Source: Arthrobacter sp. SLBN-83 (lineage in GTDB: Bacteria > Actinomycetota > Actinomycetes > Actinomycetales > Micrococcaceae). Taken from it: a stretch of 64,000 nt of DNA. The notes under the pieces were generated by a model. It saw nothing but the letters and a program-made list of their open reading frames with translations, was not told the origin of the DNA and did no database searches. The translations under genes were made by a program, and so were the position numbers. Every line of letters starts with the position of its first letter. Positions within the stretch are counted from its first letter, which is position 1. Where the stretch lies: NCBI RefSeq assembly GCF_006715285.1, contig NZ_VFMX01000001.1, forward strand, positions 992,001 through 1,056,000, in the 5' to 3' direction. Shown here piece by piece: positions 1 to 7,601 of this stretch.

Positions 1-344
1 TCCACCCCAGCTACCAGCAGGCAGAACTGGCCGCCAAGTGCCGCGGCCTGGGCATTGCCGTCGAGGCCTACAGCCCGCTGGGACAGGGCGGGGACCTCAA
101 CGGGAACGCCGTCACTGAAATCGCTGCTGCGCACAACGCCAGCAAGGCGCAGGTGGTGCTCGCCTGGCACCTTGCCAACGGAAACATCGTCATTCCCAAG
201 TCGGCCAACCCGGACCGCATCCGCGAGAACTTTGCGGCGTCGTCCCTGACCCTGTCCCAGGATGAACTGGCCGCCATCACGGCGCTGGAGTCGGGCGCCC
301 GCATTGGTTCCGATCCCGCCGTCGCCTCCTTCACGCAAATGTAG
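1..344 (+). CDS. Aldo/keto reductase, C-terminal part (cut by window edge)
   Basis: Only the last 113 or so residues are present, read in the frame that begins at base 3; the N-terminal half with the catalytic Asp/Tyr/Lys/His lies outside the window. The visible part opens with HPSYQQ, the substrate-pocket stretch of AKR5-type reductases, followed by EAYSPLGQG and the cofactor-binding IVIPKSANPDRIREN, which grips the 2'-phosphate of NADPH in this family. It would reduce small aldehydes or ketones in the cytoplasm; the substrate cannot be told. The stop at 342-344 is 52 bases before the next aldo/keto reductase, and the two could be co-transcribed. Family membership is secure, specificity is not. 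Confidence 0.9.
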   Translation, partial: HPSYQQAELAAKCRGLGIAVEAYSPLGQGGDLNGNAVTEIAAAHNASKAQVVLAWHLANGNIVIPKSANPDRIRENFAASSLTLSQDELAAITALESGARIGSDPAVASFTQM

Positions 345-396
345 GGTCCCGCAGGCTCAACTTTCCCTGCAGGCTCCCCCACCGAAAGGATTTTCC

Positions 397-1368
397 ATGC
401 AGTACACCCATCTGGGCCGCTCCGGCCTGAAAGTTTCCCGCCTCTGCCTGGGCACCATGAATTTTGGGCCGCAAACGGAGGAAGCGGACGCCCACAGCAT
501 TATGGACTCAGCCCACGAGGCCGGAATCAACTTCTTCGACACTGCCAACGTGTACGGTGGCGTCGACCACCGCGGCTGGACCGAGGAAATCATCGGGCGC
601 TGGTTTGCCAAGGGCGGCGAGCGCCGCGAGCACACCGTCCTGGCCACCAAGCTCTACGGCACCATGACGGACCGTCCCAACGAGTCCAAGCTGTCCGCAC
701 TGAATATCCGCCGGGCGCTGGACGCTAGCCTCAAGCGCCTGCAGACCGACTACATCGACGTGTACCAGTTCCACCACATCGACCGCGACACCCCGTGGGA
801 CGAAATCTGGCAGGCCATCGAGGTTGCCGTGCAGCAGGGGAAGATCCTGTACTCGGGCAGCAGCAACTTTGCCGGCTGGCATATTGCCCAGGCACAGGAA
901 GCGGCGCGCCGCCGGAACTACAACGGCCTGGTCAGCGAGCAGTCCATCTACAACCTGTTCCGCCGCGAGCTCGAGCTTGAGGTCATCCCGGCGGCGCAGC
1001 AGTACGGCTTGGGCCTGATCCCCTGGTCTCCGCTGCAGGGCGGGCTGCTGGGCGGAGTGCTGAAGAAGGAACGCGAGGGCGTGCGGCGCACCGAAGGACG
1101 GGCCGCCGAAACGCTGAAGAAGCACCAGGACCAGATCCGCCAGTACGAGGACTTTGCGGACGAGCTGGGCCACGAACCCGGGGACGTCGCCCTGGCCTGG
1201 CTCCTGCACCAGCCCGCGGTCACCGCTCCGATCGTTGGCCCCCGCACCAAGGAACAGCTGGATGCCGCCATCCGCGCCCTGGACGTTTCGCTCGACGAAG
1301 ACGCCCTCAAGCGCCTGGACGACATCTTCCCGGGACACCGCACGGCACCGGAAGACTACGCGTGGTAA
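397..1368 (+). CDS. Aldo/keto reductase (IolS/YghZ-like)
   Basis: A 323-residue NADPH-dependent oxidoreductase with the (beta/alpha)8 fold. The start is the ATG at 397, seven bases after GAAAGGA at 384-390; a longer in-frame reading from 262 would overlap the preceding gene and lacks homology. The N-terminus (QYTHLGRSGLKVSRLCLGTM) is typical of the potassium-channel-beta/IolS group. Catalytic residues are visible as FFDTANVYGG (Asp, Tyr), ATKLYG (Lys) and QFHHID (His). The C-terminal cofactor segment reads APIVGPRTKEQLD. The natural substrate is unknown; relatives act on methylglyoxal, sugar or aromatic aldehydes. The stop overlaps the next gene's start, so they are translationally coupled. 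Confidence 0.93.
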   Translation: MQYTHLGRSGLKVSRLCLGTMNFGPQTEEADAHSIMDSAHEAGINFFDTANVYGGVDHRGWTEEIIGRWFAKGGERREHTVLATKLYGTMTDRPNESKLSALNIRRALDASLKRLQTDYIDVYQFHHIDRDTPWDEIWQAIEVAVQQGKILYSGSSNFAGWHIAQAQEAARRRNYNGLVSEQSIYNLFRRELELEVIPAAQQYGLGLIPWSPLQGGLLGGVLKKEREGVRRTEGRAAETLKKHQDQIRQYEDFADELGHEPGDVALAWLLHQPAVTAPIVGPRTKEQLDAAIRALDVSLDEDALKRLDDIFPGHRTAPEDYAW

Positions 1369-2384
1369 CCCCACTTGCGGCCGATACCGTGGCGCCGAGG
1401 AGCATCCTCTTTATCGGCGGCACCGGGGTCATCAGCGCGGCGGCGGCAGAACGCGCCGTCGCGCTGGGCCACCGGCTCACCATCCTGAACCGGGGCCAGT
1501 CCACCCGACCCATCCCGGAGGGCACAGAGGTGCTGCACGCTGACGTCCGCGATGCAGCAGCCGTGCGGGAGGCGCTGGGCAGCAGGGAGTTCGACGCCGT
1601 CGCGGACTTCATCTCCTACACCCCGGACCAGGCGCAGACCAGCATGGAGTTGTTCCGGGAACGGACCGGGCAGTATGTCTTCATCAGCTCCGCCTCCGCG
1701 TACCAGAAGCCGCCCACCAGGCTGCCCATCCGGGAGTCCACACCCCTGAAAAACCCTTTCTGGCAGTACTCCCGAAACAAGATTGCGTGCGAGGAGTTGC
1801 TGTTCCGGGCGTACCGTGAGGACGACTTTCCGTTGACTGTGATCCGGCCGTCGCACACCTACGACCGCACCAAGATCGCCATGGTGGGCGGCTGGACGGA
1901 CATCCACCGCATGCGCAACGGACTGCCGGTCATGGTCCACGGCGACGGTACCTCGCTGTGGACCCTGACGCACAGCAAGGATTTTGCGAAGGCGTTCGTC
2001 GGACTGCTCGGAAGGCCGCAGGCGGTGGGCGAGAGCTACACCATCACCTCGGACGAGTACCTGCCCTGGAACCAGATCTACCAACTGTTCGCCCGGGCAG
2101 CGGGTGTCCGGGAACCCGAACTGGTGCATGTGGCATCCGAAACCATCGCCGCCCATGACGAGGAACTGGGTTCCAACCTCCTGGGCGACCGGTCCCACTC
2201 GGTGGTCTTTGACAACACCAAGATCAAATTGCTGGTGCCGGACTACACTGCCACCATCCCGTTCGCGGACGGCGCCCGGGAGATTGTTGAGTGGTACGAC
2301 AGCCACCCGGAACTGCAGCAGGTGGACGAGGCCTACATGCAGCTCTCCGACAAGCTGACCGGCTGGGCACGCCAGGGAGCCTGA
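1362..2384 (+). CDS. NAD-dependent epimerase/dehydratase-like SDR protein
   Basis: A 340-residue extended short-chain dehydrogenase/reductase. The Rossmann motif FIGGTGVIS lies at about residues 17-25, followed by a strand ending in NRGQ that suggests NADP preference. SSASAYQ supplies the active-site Ser and YSRNK the YxxxK pair. The GTG at 1362 overlaps the stop of the aldo/keto reductase by seven bases, which indicates an operon. Relatives are annotated as epimerases, reductases or isoflavone-reductase-like proteins, and the real reaction cannot be read from the sequence. The neighbouring reductase suggests joint work on a carbonyl or sugar substrate, which is inference only. Confidence 0.85.
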   Translation: MVTPLAADTVAPRSILFIGGTGVISAAAAERAVALGHRLTILNRGQSTRPIPEGTEVLHADVRDAAAVREALGSREFDAVADFISYTPDQAQTSMELFRERTGQYVFISSASAYQKPPTRLPIRESTPLKNPFWQYSRNKIACEELLFRAYREDDFPLTVIRPSHTYDRTKIAMVGGWTDIHRMRNGLPVMVHGDGTSLWTLTHSKDFAKAFVGLLGRPQAVGESYTITSDEYLPWNQIYQLFARAAGVREPELVHVASETIAAHDEELGSNLLGDRSHSVVFDNTKIKLLVPDYTATIPFADGAREIVEWYDSHPELQQVDEAYMQLSDKLTGWARQGA

Positions 2385-2467
2385 GCCCGCGTCCACCGAC
2401 GCTACTGCCCTGCCTCCCTCCGGCGGCAGGGCAGTTGCGCAGGGGCGGTTGTGCTACATTTCGGCGC

Positions 2468-3193
2468 ATGACTCCGCCCCCTTCCCGCCAGCCCGACGAC
2501 GGGCACCCCGCCGATGGACCCGTCGCGGCAGCCATCGGGCTCCTGGCGAAGCAGGGCTTCGATGCAACGTCCGTCGAGGAGCTCGCAGAGGCATCGGGAA
2601 TGAGCCGCAGCACCTTCTTCCGCAGGTTTGGGTCCAAGGAGGACGTGGTCTTCGCTGACCATGAGCGGATCCTGCGCCAGGTCAATGACCGGCTGGCCGA
2701 ATCAAGGCTTGAGCCGCTCGCCACCGTTGCCGATGCGGCCATGCTGGTCTTTGAGCACCACCTGCGGAACCCGGCAACGTCCCGGGCCCGGTACGGACTC
2801 CTGCAGGCAGTCCCGGCCCTTCGCGACCGGGAGCTGGTCACGTCCCACCGTTATGAGCGCGCATTCCTCCAGTTCCTCAATGACGCGCTGCCCGGAAAGG
2901 GCCAACACGAGTACAAGGCCGTCGCCTTCGCCGCGGCCGTGGTGGCCGTGCACAACGCCTTCCTCCGCCAGTGGCTGCGCACCACACCCAAGGCCGGGGA
3001 CACCGCCGCGGCAGACCGGAAAAGGGCGACCGCCCTGGCCGCTGAACTCCAGGCCCTGGCGGAAACGTTCCGGCCTGCGCTCTTCGGTTCCCCAGCCCCC
3101 TCCCAACCTGCCCCGACCGTCGTCGTGACCGTCCTTCCCGGCCCTGCAGACAGGGAAGCAATCGCCCAGGCAGTCCGGGACGCCCTCCCCTAG
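2468..3193 (+). CDS. TetR family transcriptional regulator
   Basis: A 241-residue repressor-type protein. The N-terminal helix-turn-helix spans about residues 20-65, with FDATSVEELAEASGMSRSTF and the RRFGSKED motif that ends TetR DNA-binding domains. The C-terminal ligand domain is not diagnostic; its tail is rich in Pro/Ala. ATG 2468 is chosen because the domain begins shortly after it; the longer in-frame reading from 2291 runs inside the previous gene. It lies directly upstream of an acyl-CoA dehydrogenase operon, and a duplicated palindrome at 3209-3243 sits between them. It therefore probably senses an acyl-CoA or fatty acid and represses that operon, which is inferred from position. Confidence 0.9.
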   Translation: MTPPPSRQPDDGHPADGPVAAAIGLLAKQGFDATSVEELAEASGMSRSTFFRRFGSKEDVVFADHERILRQVNDRLAESRLEPLATVADAAMLVFEHHLRNPATSRARYGLLQAVPALRDRELVTSHRYERAFLQFLNDALPGKGQHEYKAVAFAAAVVAVHNAFLRQWLRTTPKAGDTAAADRKRATALAAELQALAETFRPALFGSPAPSQPAPTVVVTVLPGPADREAIAQAVRDALP

Positions 3194-3208
3194 CATCCCC
3201 GCCCCCTT

Positions 3209-3243
3209 TGAAACGCAGTTTCTTGACGTGGAACTGCGTTTCA
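3209..3243 (+). promoter_or_regulatory. Double operator flanking a promoter of the acyl-CoA operon
   Basis: Perfect inverted repeat with 12-base arms: TGAAACGCAGTT at 3209-3220 and AACTGCGTTTCA at 3232-3243. Each arm is itself part of a 13-base palindrome (GAAACGCAGTTTC at 3210-3222 and its near copy on the other side). The spacer holds TTGACG (3223-3228), a good -35 box, with CATTCT (3247-3252) as a possible -10 at 18 bases. A TetR dimer pair bound here would block RNA polymerase. The likely ligand protein is the regulator ending at 3193. Confidence 0.75.
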
Positions 3244-3320
3244 TTGCATTCTTAGTCTGTGTGGTGCAAGCCACACGGACCGGCAGCCCGGCCGCCGCTG
3301 AACCAAAAGGATGCAGATAC

Positions 3321-4577
3321 ATGACGACGACGTCCCCCACCCGCGTGCCCCACCGCACCGAAAGTCCCACCAGCTTTCCTGCCGGCACTGTGGAACCGGA
3401 CTACCTCCTCACCGAGGCGCTGGGCACGGACCCGGCATCCGTCCTGGCAGGCATCGGCGACGAGGACCGGGCCTACTGGGACCGCGCCCGCAACTTTGTC
3501 CAGGATGAGGTCCTCCCTGTCATCGATGGCTACTGGGAACGCGGCGAGTACCCGCTGCACCTTCTCCGGCGCCTCGGCGAACTGGACCTGCTGCGCGACG
3601 GCGTACCGGTGGAGGGTTGCGCGCCCATGAGCAGCATGGCCGCCGGACTGGTGAACATGGAGGTCAGCCGGGGCGACGGCTCCGTGGCAACGATGATCGC
3701 GGTCCAGGGCGGCCTGGCCCTGCGGTCCGTCGCGGAATGCGGCTCCCCGGAGCAGAAGGAGCGCTGGCTCCCGTTGATCGCAGGCGGCGCCGAATACGCA
3801 GCCTTCGCCCTCACCGAGCCCACCCACGGCTCCGACTCGGTCGCCCTCGAGACCACGGCCACCCGCACCGACGGCGGCTTCCTGCTCAACGGTGAAAAGA
3901 AGTGGATCGGCAACGGCTCCGTGGGCGGAGTCAGCATCGTGTGGGCCAGGGGCGAGGACGGCCAGGTCCACGGCTACCTGGTTCCACAGGACTCCCCCGG
4001 GTACACCGCCACCAAAATCGAAGGCAAGCTGGCCCTCCGCGCCATCTGGCAGGCCCACATCCGGCTTGAGGACGTCTTCGTCCCGGAAGAAAACGTCCTG
4101 CCGGGCGCCCGCACCTTCAAGGACACAGCCCGCGTCCTGCTGGCGACCCGCCTCGGCGTGGCTTGGTCCGCCGTCGGGCATGCCACCGCCTGCTACGAGA
4201 CGGCCGTCCAGTACGCCAAGCAGCGCAAGCAGTTCGGGCGGCCCCTCGCGGCCTCCCAGATCGTGCAGGAACGGCTGGCCCGGATGCTCAGCGAACTGGC
4301 CACCATGCAGCTGATGGTGGTGCAAATGACCCGGCTCGATGAAGCCGGGACGCTCACCCCCGAGCAGGCGTCGCTGGCCAAGTACACCTGCACCCGCACC
4401 GCGCGCGGCATCGCTTCGAACGCGCGCGACCTGCTGGGCGGCAACGGCATCCTGCTGGAAAACCGCGTGGCCCGGCACCTCGCCGACATCGAGGCCATCC
4501 ACACCTACGAAGGCACCGAGACCATGCAGGCCCTCATCATCGGCCGCGGCATCACCGGCACCTCGGCCTTCGCGTAA
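3321..4577 (+). CDS. Acyl-CoA dehydrogenase
   Basis: A 418-residue FAD flavoenzyme that puts a trans double bond into an acyl-CoA, the first beta-oxidation step. The family signature FALTEPTHGSDS is present, followed by EKKWIGNG in the FAD/substrate region. IHTYEGTETMQ near the C-terminus carries the probable catalytic Glu in the position used by glutaryl-CoA and related dehydrogenases. RKQFGRPLAASQIVQERLA and LLGGNGI complete the C-terminal helical domain. ATG 3321 follows a purine-rich AAAAGGA; an in-frame reading from 3228 would start inside the operator, so it is rejected. First gene of the operon with the thiolase and ligase below, probably repressed by the TetR protein upstream. Confidence 0.93.
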   Translation: MTTTSPTRVPHRTESPTSFPAGTVEPDYLLTEALGTDPASVLAGIGDEDRAYWDRARNFVQDEVLPVIDGYWERGEYPLHLLRRLGELDLLRDGVPVEGCAPMSSMAAGLVNMEVSRGDGSVATMIAVQGGLALRSVAECGSPEQKERWLPLIAGGAEYAAFALTEPTHGSDSVALETTATRTDGGFLLNGEKKWIGNGSVGGVSIVWARGEDGQVHGYLVPQDSPGYTATKIEGKLALRAIWQAHIRLEDVFVPEENVLPGARTFKDTARVLLATRLGVAWSAVGHATACYETAVQYAKQRKQFGRPLAASQIVQERLARMLSELATMQLMVVQMTRLDEAGTLTPEQASLAKYTCTRTARGIASNARDLLGGNGILLENRVARHLADIEAIHTYEGTETMQALIIGRGITGTSAFA

Positions 4578-4607
4578 CCCCGCCCAACACCTCCGAAAGG
4601 AACGTTC

Positions 4608-5804
4608 TTGAACCAGAACGCCAACATCCCCGTCATCCTGGGCGGCGCCCGCACCCCGTTCGGACGGTTCCGCGGCGGCCTCACGCCCTTCTCTTCCAGC
4701 GACCTCGGCGCCCACGCGATCCGGGCCGCCCTGGAACGGACCGGAGTGGCACCGGAGCAGATCGGCGCCGTCATCGTGGGGCAGGTCATCCAGGCCGGTG
4801 CCGGCCAGGGCCCCGCCCGGCAGGCCAGCCTGGCCGCGGGGATCGGTTGGGACGTCCCCACTATCACCATCAACAAGCTTTGCCTGTCCGGGCTGACCGC
4901 CGTCATCGACGCCGCCCGCATGATCCGCACCGGGGAGGCCGACTTCATCGTCGCCGCCGGCCAGGAGTCCATGACCAACGCACCGCACCTGGTCCCCGGG
5001 CTCCGCGCCGGCGTCGTCATCGGTGACGCCCCCATGCTGGACTCCCTCAACCATGACGGACTTCAGGACCCGGTCAGCGGCAAGCTGATGGGTGAGGCCA
5101 CAGACGACGGGAACACCGAACGCGGCATCACCCGTGAGGAGCAGGACGCCGTAGCGGCCCGGTCCCACCAGCGCGCCCAAGCCGCCCGCGCTGCCGGGGT
5201 GCTGGCGGAGGAGATCGCGCCCATCCAGGTGCCGCAGCGCAAGGGGCCCGCCCTCACCCTTGAGCACGACGAGGGCATCCGCCCGGAAACCACGGCCGAG
5301 TCCCTCGCGCAGCTGCGTCCGGCATTCTCCAAGGCGGACACCGCCACCATTACCGCCGGTTCGTCGTCGCCCCTTTCCGACGGCGCCGCCGCCCTGGTCA
5401 TTGCCAACAAGGCGGCAGCCGAGGCCGCAGGCCTGGAATGGATCGCCGAGATCGGCGCCCACGGCCAGACTGCCGGACCTGACGGATCCCTGCACTCCCA
5501 GCCCGCCCGGGCCATCGAGCACGCGCTCAAGGTCCAGGGACTCACCGTCCAGGAACTGGACCTGGTGGAAATCAACGAAGCGTTCGCCTCCGTCCTCATC
5601 CAATCCGCCAACGACCTCGGCATTGATACCGGGGCCGTGAACGCCGAAGGTGGTGCCATCGCCCTGGGCCACCCTGTGGGAGCATCGGGGGCTCGCCTGG
5701 TGCTGCACCAGGCGCTGGCCCTGAAGCGCCGCGGCGGCGGCACCGGCGTCGTGGCCCTCTGTGGCGGCGGCGGCCAGGGCGACGCCCTGATCCTCTCAGC
5801 GTGA
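4608..5804 (+). CDS. Acetyl-CoA C-acyltransferase (thiolase)
   Basis: A 398-residue thiolase that cleaves 3-ketoacyl-CoA with CoA to give acetyl-CoA, or runs the reverse condensation. The nucleophilic Cys is at about residue 92 in NKLCLSG; the other active-site blocks are EINEAFA, GGAIALGHPVGASGAR and ALCGGGGQGDA with the second Cys. The start is TTG at 4608, placed seven bases after GAAAGG. It begins 30 bases after the acyl-CoA dehydrogenase. No enoyl-CoA hydratase or hydroxyacyl-CoA dehydrogenase is encoded in this operon, so those steps must come from elsewhere or the thiolase serves a specialised substrate. Confidence 0.93.
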   Translation: MNQNANIPVILGGARTPFGRFRGGLTPFSSSDLGAHAIRAALERTGVAPEQIGAVIVGQVIQAGAGQGPARQASLAAGIGWDVPTITINKLCLSGLTAVIDAARMIRTGEADFIVAAGQESMTNAPHLVPGLRAGVVIGDAPMLDSLNHDGLQDPVSGKLMGEATDDGNTERGITREEQDAVAARSHQRAQAARAAGVLAEEIAPIQVPQRKGPALTLEHDEGIRPETTAESLAQLRPAFSKADTATITAGSSSPLSDGAAALVIANKAAAEAAGLEWIAEIGAHGQTAGPDGSLHSQPARAIEHALKVQGLTVQELDLVEINEAFASVLIQSANDLGIDTGAVNAEGGAIALGHPVGASGARLVLHQALALKRRGGGTGVVALCGGGGQGDALILSA

Positions 5805-5828
5805 CCCACCCCAACGAAGAAGCAGGCC

Positions 5829-7385
5829 ATGACCAACACCAACTCCGCTGACGGCTTCGCCACCATCTCGGTGGCAGCCGTGCTGGCTGAATCAGCCAAA
5901 AGGACTCCGGACAACATCGCGCTGGTAGTCGGCGAGGACCAGGTCAGCTACGGTGACCTCTGGCGCCAGACCCGCGGCTATGCCGGCGCACTGCGGGCGC
6001 GCGGGATCGGTCCGGGAGACGCCGTCGCCGTCCTGATCCCCAACGTCCCTGACTTCGCCCGGGTGTACTACGCCATCCTGTCGCTCGGTGCCGTTGTGGT
6101 GCCCGTGCATGCCCTGCTCAAGGCCCGCGAAATCGAGTACGTCCTGCAGGACAGCGGCGCCAAACTGCTGATCTGCGCCGCACCGCTGCTGGGCGAGGGT
6201 GCGGCGGGTGCCACGGCCAGCGGAATCGACGTGGTGACCGTGATGGCTTCCGACGACGGCGGGTTCCCCCGGCTGGAAGCGGAAGCTGCGGCGGCGGAAC
6301 CGATCCAGACGTACGAACCGTGCCGCCCCTCGGACACGGCCACCATCCTTTACACGTCAGGCACCACCGGCAAACCGAAAGGCGCGCTTGGCACCCACTT
6401 TGCCTTGGTGGAACAGACCAGCACCCTGCTGACCAGCGTGATGGATTTCCGGCCCGGCGACGTCCTGTTCGGCGGGCTGCCGCTCTTCCACACCTTCGGC
6501 CAGACCGTGGTGCTCAACACGGGGCTGCGCGCCGGCGCCACCATCGTCCTGATGCCGCGGTTCACGGGCCCGGACGCCCTGAAGCTGCTGGCCAAACACA
6601 ACGTCAACATCTTCATCGGCGTGCCCACCATGTACGTGGCGCTCCTGGAAGCCGCCAAGACCGTACCCGACCGGCCCGCTGCCCTGCGGTACGGCATTTC
6701 CGGCGGCGCGGCGCTTCCGCTGGCCGTCCTGGACAAGTTCCGCGACGTCTACGGGGTGGAGATCCACGAAGGCTATGGCCTGACGGAGACCTCGCCGGTT
6801 GCCGCCTTCAACCACGTGGGTACCGCGCCCCGGCCGGGCACCATCGGCGTCCCGATCTGGGGCGTTGACATCGAAATCGCCCGGCCCGAGGTGGTGGACA
6901 GCATTGAGCTGCTTCCCAACGGCGAATTGGGCGAGCTGGTCATTCGCGGCCACCTGCTGATGAAGGGCTACCTCAACCGGCCTGAGGCAACGGCGGAGGC
7001 CGTAGTGGACGGCTGGTTCCGCAGCGGGGACCTTGGAACAAAGGACGACGACGGCTACCTCACCATCGTGGACCGCAAGAAGGACATGATTATCCGGAAC
7101 GGCTACAACGTCTACCCCCGGGAGGTGGAGGAGATCCTCCTGACGCACCCCGCCGTGGTCAGTGCTGCTGTGTACGGGATTCCGGATGACGTGCACGGAC
7201 AGGAAGTCGCGGCAGCCATCGTGCTGGACGCCGGAGCCAGCGTGACCGAAGCGGAGTTGGTCGACTTTGCCAGCGCGCAGCTGGCCGCTTACAAGTACCC
7301 GCGGGTGGTCCGGATCCTCTCGGAACTCCCCCTGGGGCCCAGCGGAAAGATCCTTAAGCGCAAGCTGGCCGAAGACCCGGCGTAG
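5829..7385 (+). CDS. Acyl-CoA synthetase (AMP-forming, long-chain type)
   Basis: A 518-residue member of the adenylate-forming family that activates a carboxylic acid to acyl-AMP and then acyl-CoA. The P-loop-like YTSGTTGKPKG starts at about residue 175; GYGLTETSP (A5 region), GWFRSGDLG, VDRKKDMIIRNGYNVYP (A8 hinge) and the catalytic Lys in GPSGKILKRKL follow in the expected order. It ends the operon that starts at 3321, 24 bases after the thiolase, and a strong hairpin follows at 7445. Together the three proteins would import a fatty acid into beta-oxidation. Chain length preference is not visible. Confidence 0.92.
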   Translation: MTNTNSADGFATISVAAVLAESAKRTPDNIALVVGEDQVSYGDLWRQTRGYAGALRARGIGPGDAVAVLIPNVPDFARVYYAILSLGAVVVPVHALLKAREIEYVLQDSGAKLLICAAPLLGEGAAGATASGIDVVTVMASDDGGFPRLEAEAAAAEPIQTYEPCRPSDTATILYTSGTTGKPKGALGTHFALVEQTSTLLTSVMDFRPGDVLFGGLPLFHTFGQTVVLNTGLRAGATIVLMPRFTGPDALKLLAKHNVNIFIGVPTMYVALLEAAKTVPDRPAALRYGISGGAALPLAVLDKFRDVYGVEIHEGYGLTETSPVAAFNHVGTAPRPGTIGVPIWGVDIEIARPEVVDSIELLPNGELGELVIRGHLLMKGYLNRPEATAEAVVDGWFRSGDLGTKDDDGYLTIVDRKKDMIIRNGYNVYPREVEEILLTHPAVVSAAVYGIPDDVHGQEVAAAIVLDAGASVTEAELVDFASAQLAAYKYPRVVRILSELPLGPSGKILKRKLAEDPA

Positions 7386-7444
7386 GTTTCGTCTGGACTA
7401 AAAAAACTTGGCGAGGCCGGGCACCACGCCCTGAGTCAGCCTGT

Positions 7445-7481
7445 GTCAGGGGGCCCGCTGCAACCGCAGCGGGCCCCTGAC
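7445..7481 (+). terminator. Rho-independent-type hairpin after the acyl-CoA operon
   Basis: A GC-rich stem of 16 base pairs with one bulged G and an AACC loop; arms run GTCAGGGG.. at 7445-7461 and ..CCCCTGAC at 7466-7481. Only a weak T stretch follows. It sits 60 bases after the ligase stop and before the rhamnogalacturonan lyase promoter. Confidence 0.7.
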
Positions 7482-7561
7482 GATTTACAACGTTCTAAAT
7501 ACTCTTTTGCGGCCAGGAAAACAAGGCTTCCCTTGCCCCCACCCCCACCGCTAGATTGCTG

Positions 7562-7575
7562 GGGAAGCGTTTTCC
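7562..7575 (+). promoter_or_regulatory. LacI-family operator upstream of the PL11 lyase
   Basis: GGGAAGCGTTTTCC fits the LacI/GalR pattern GNAANCGNTTNC with the central CG. It lies 26 bases before the lyase start and just after a possible -10 hexamer (TAGATT, 7552-7557), a normal place for a repressor that responds to a pectin sugar. No LacI gene is in the window. Confidence 0.55.
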
Positions 7576-7601
7576 GGTCTCAAAATTGAAAGGATTCACC
7601 G

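Noticed and set aside
3252..5708. Leftward 818-residue open frame
   Set aside because: Antisense to two well-supported genes (acyl-CoA dehydrogenase and thiolase); Gly/Val/Asp-rich with no domain, as expected for frames opposite high-GC genes.
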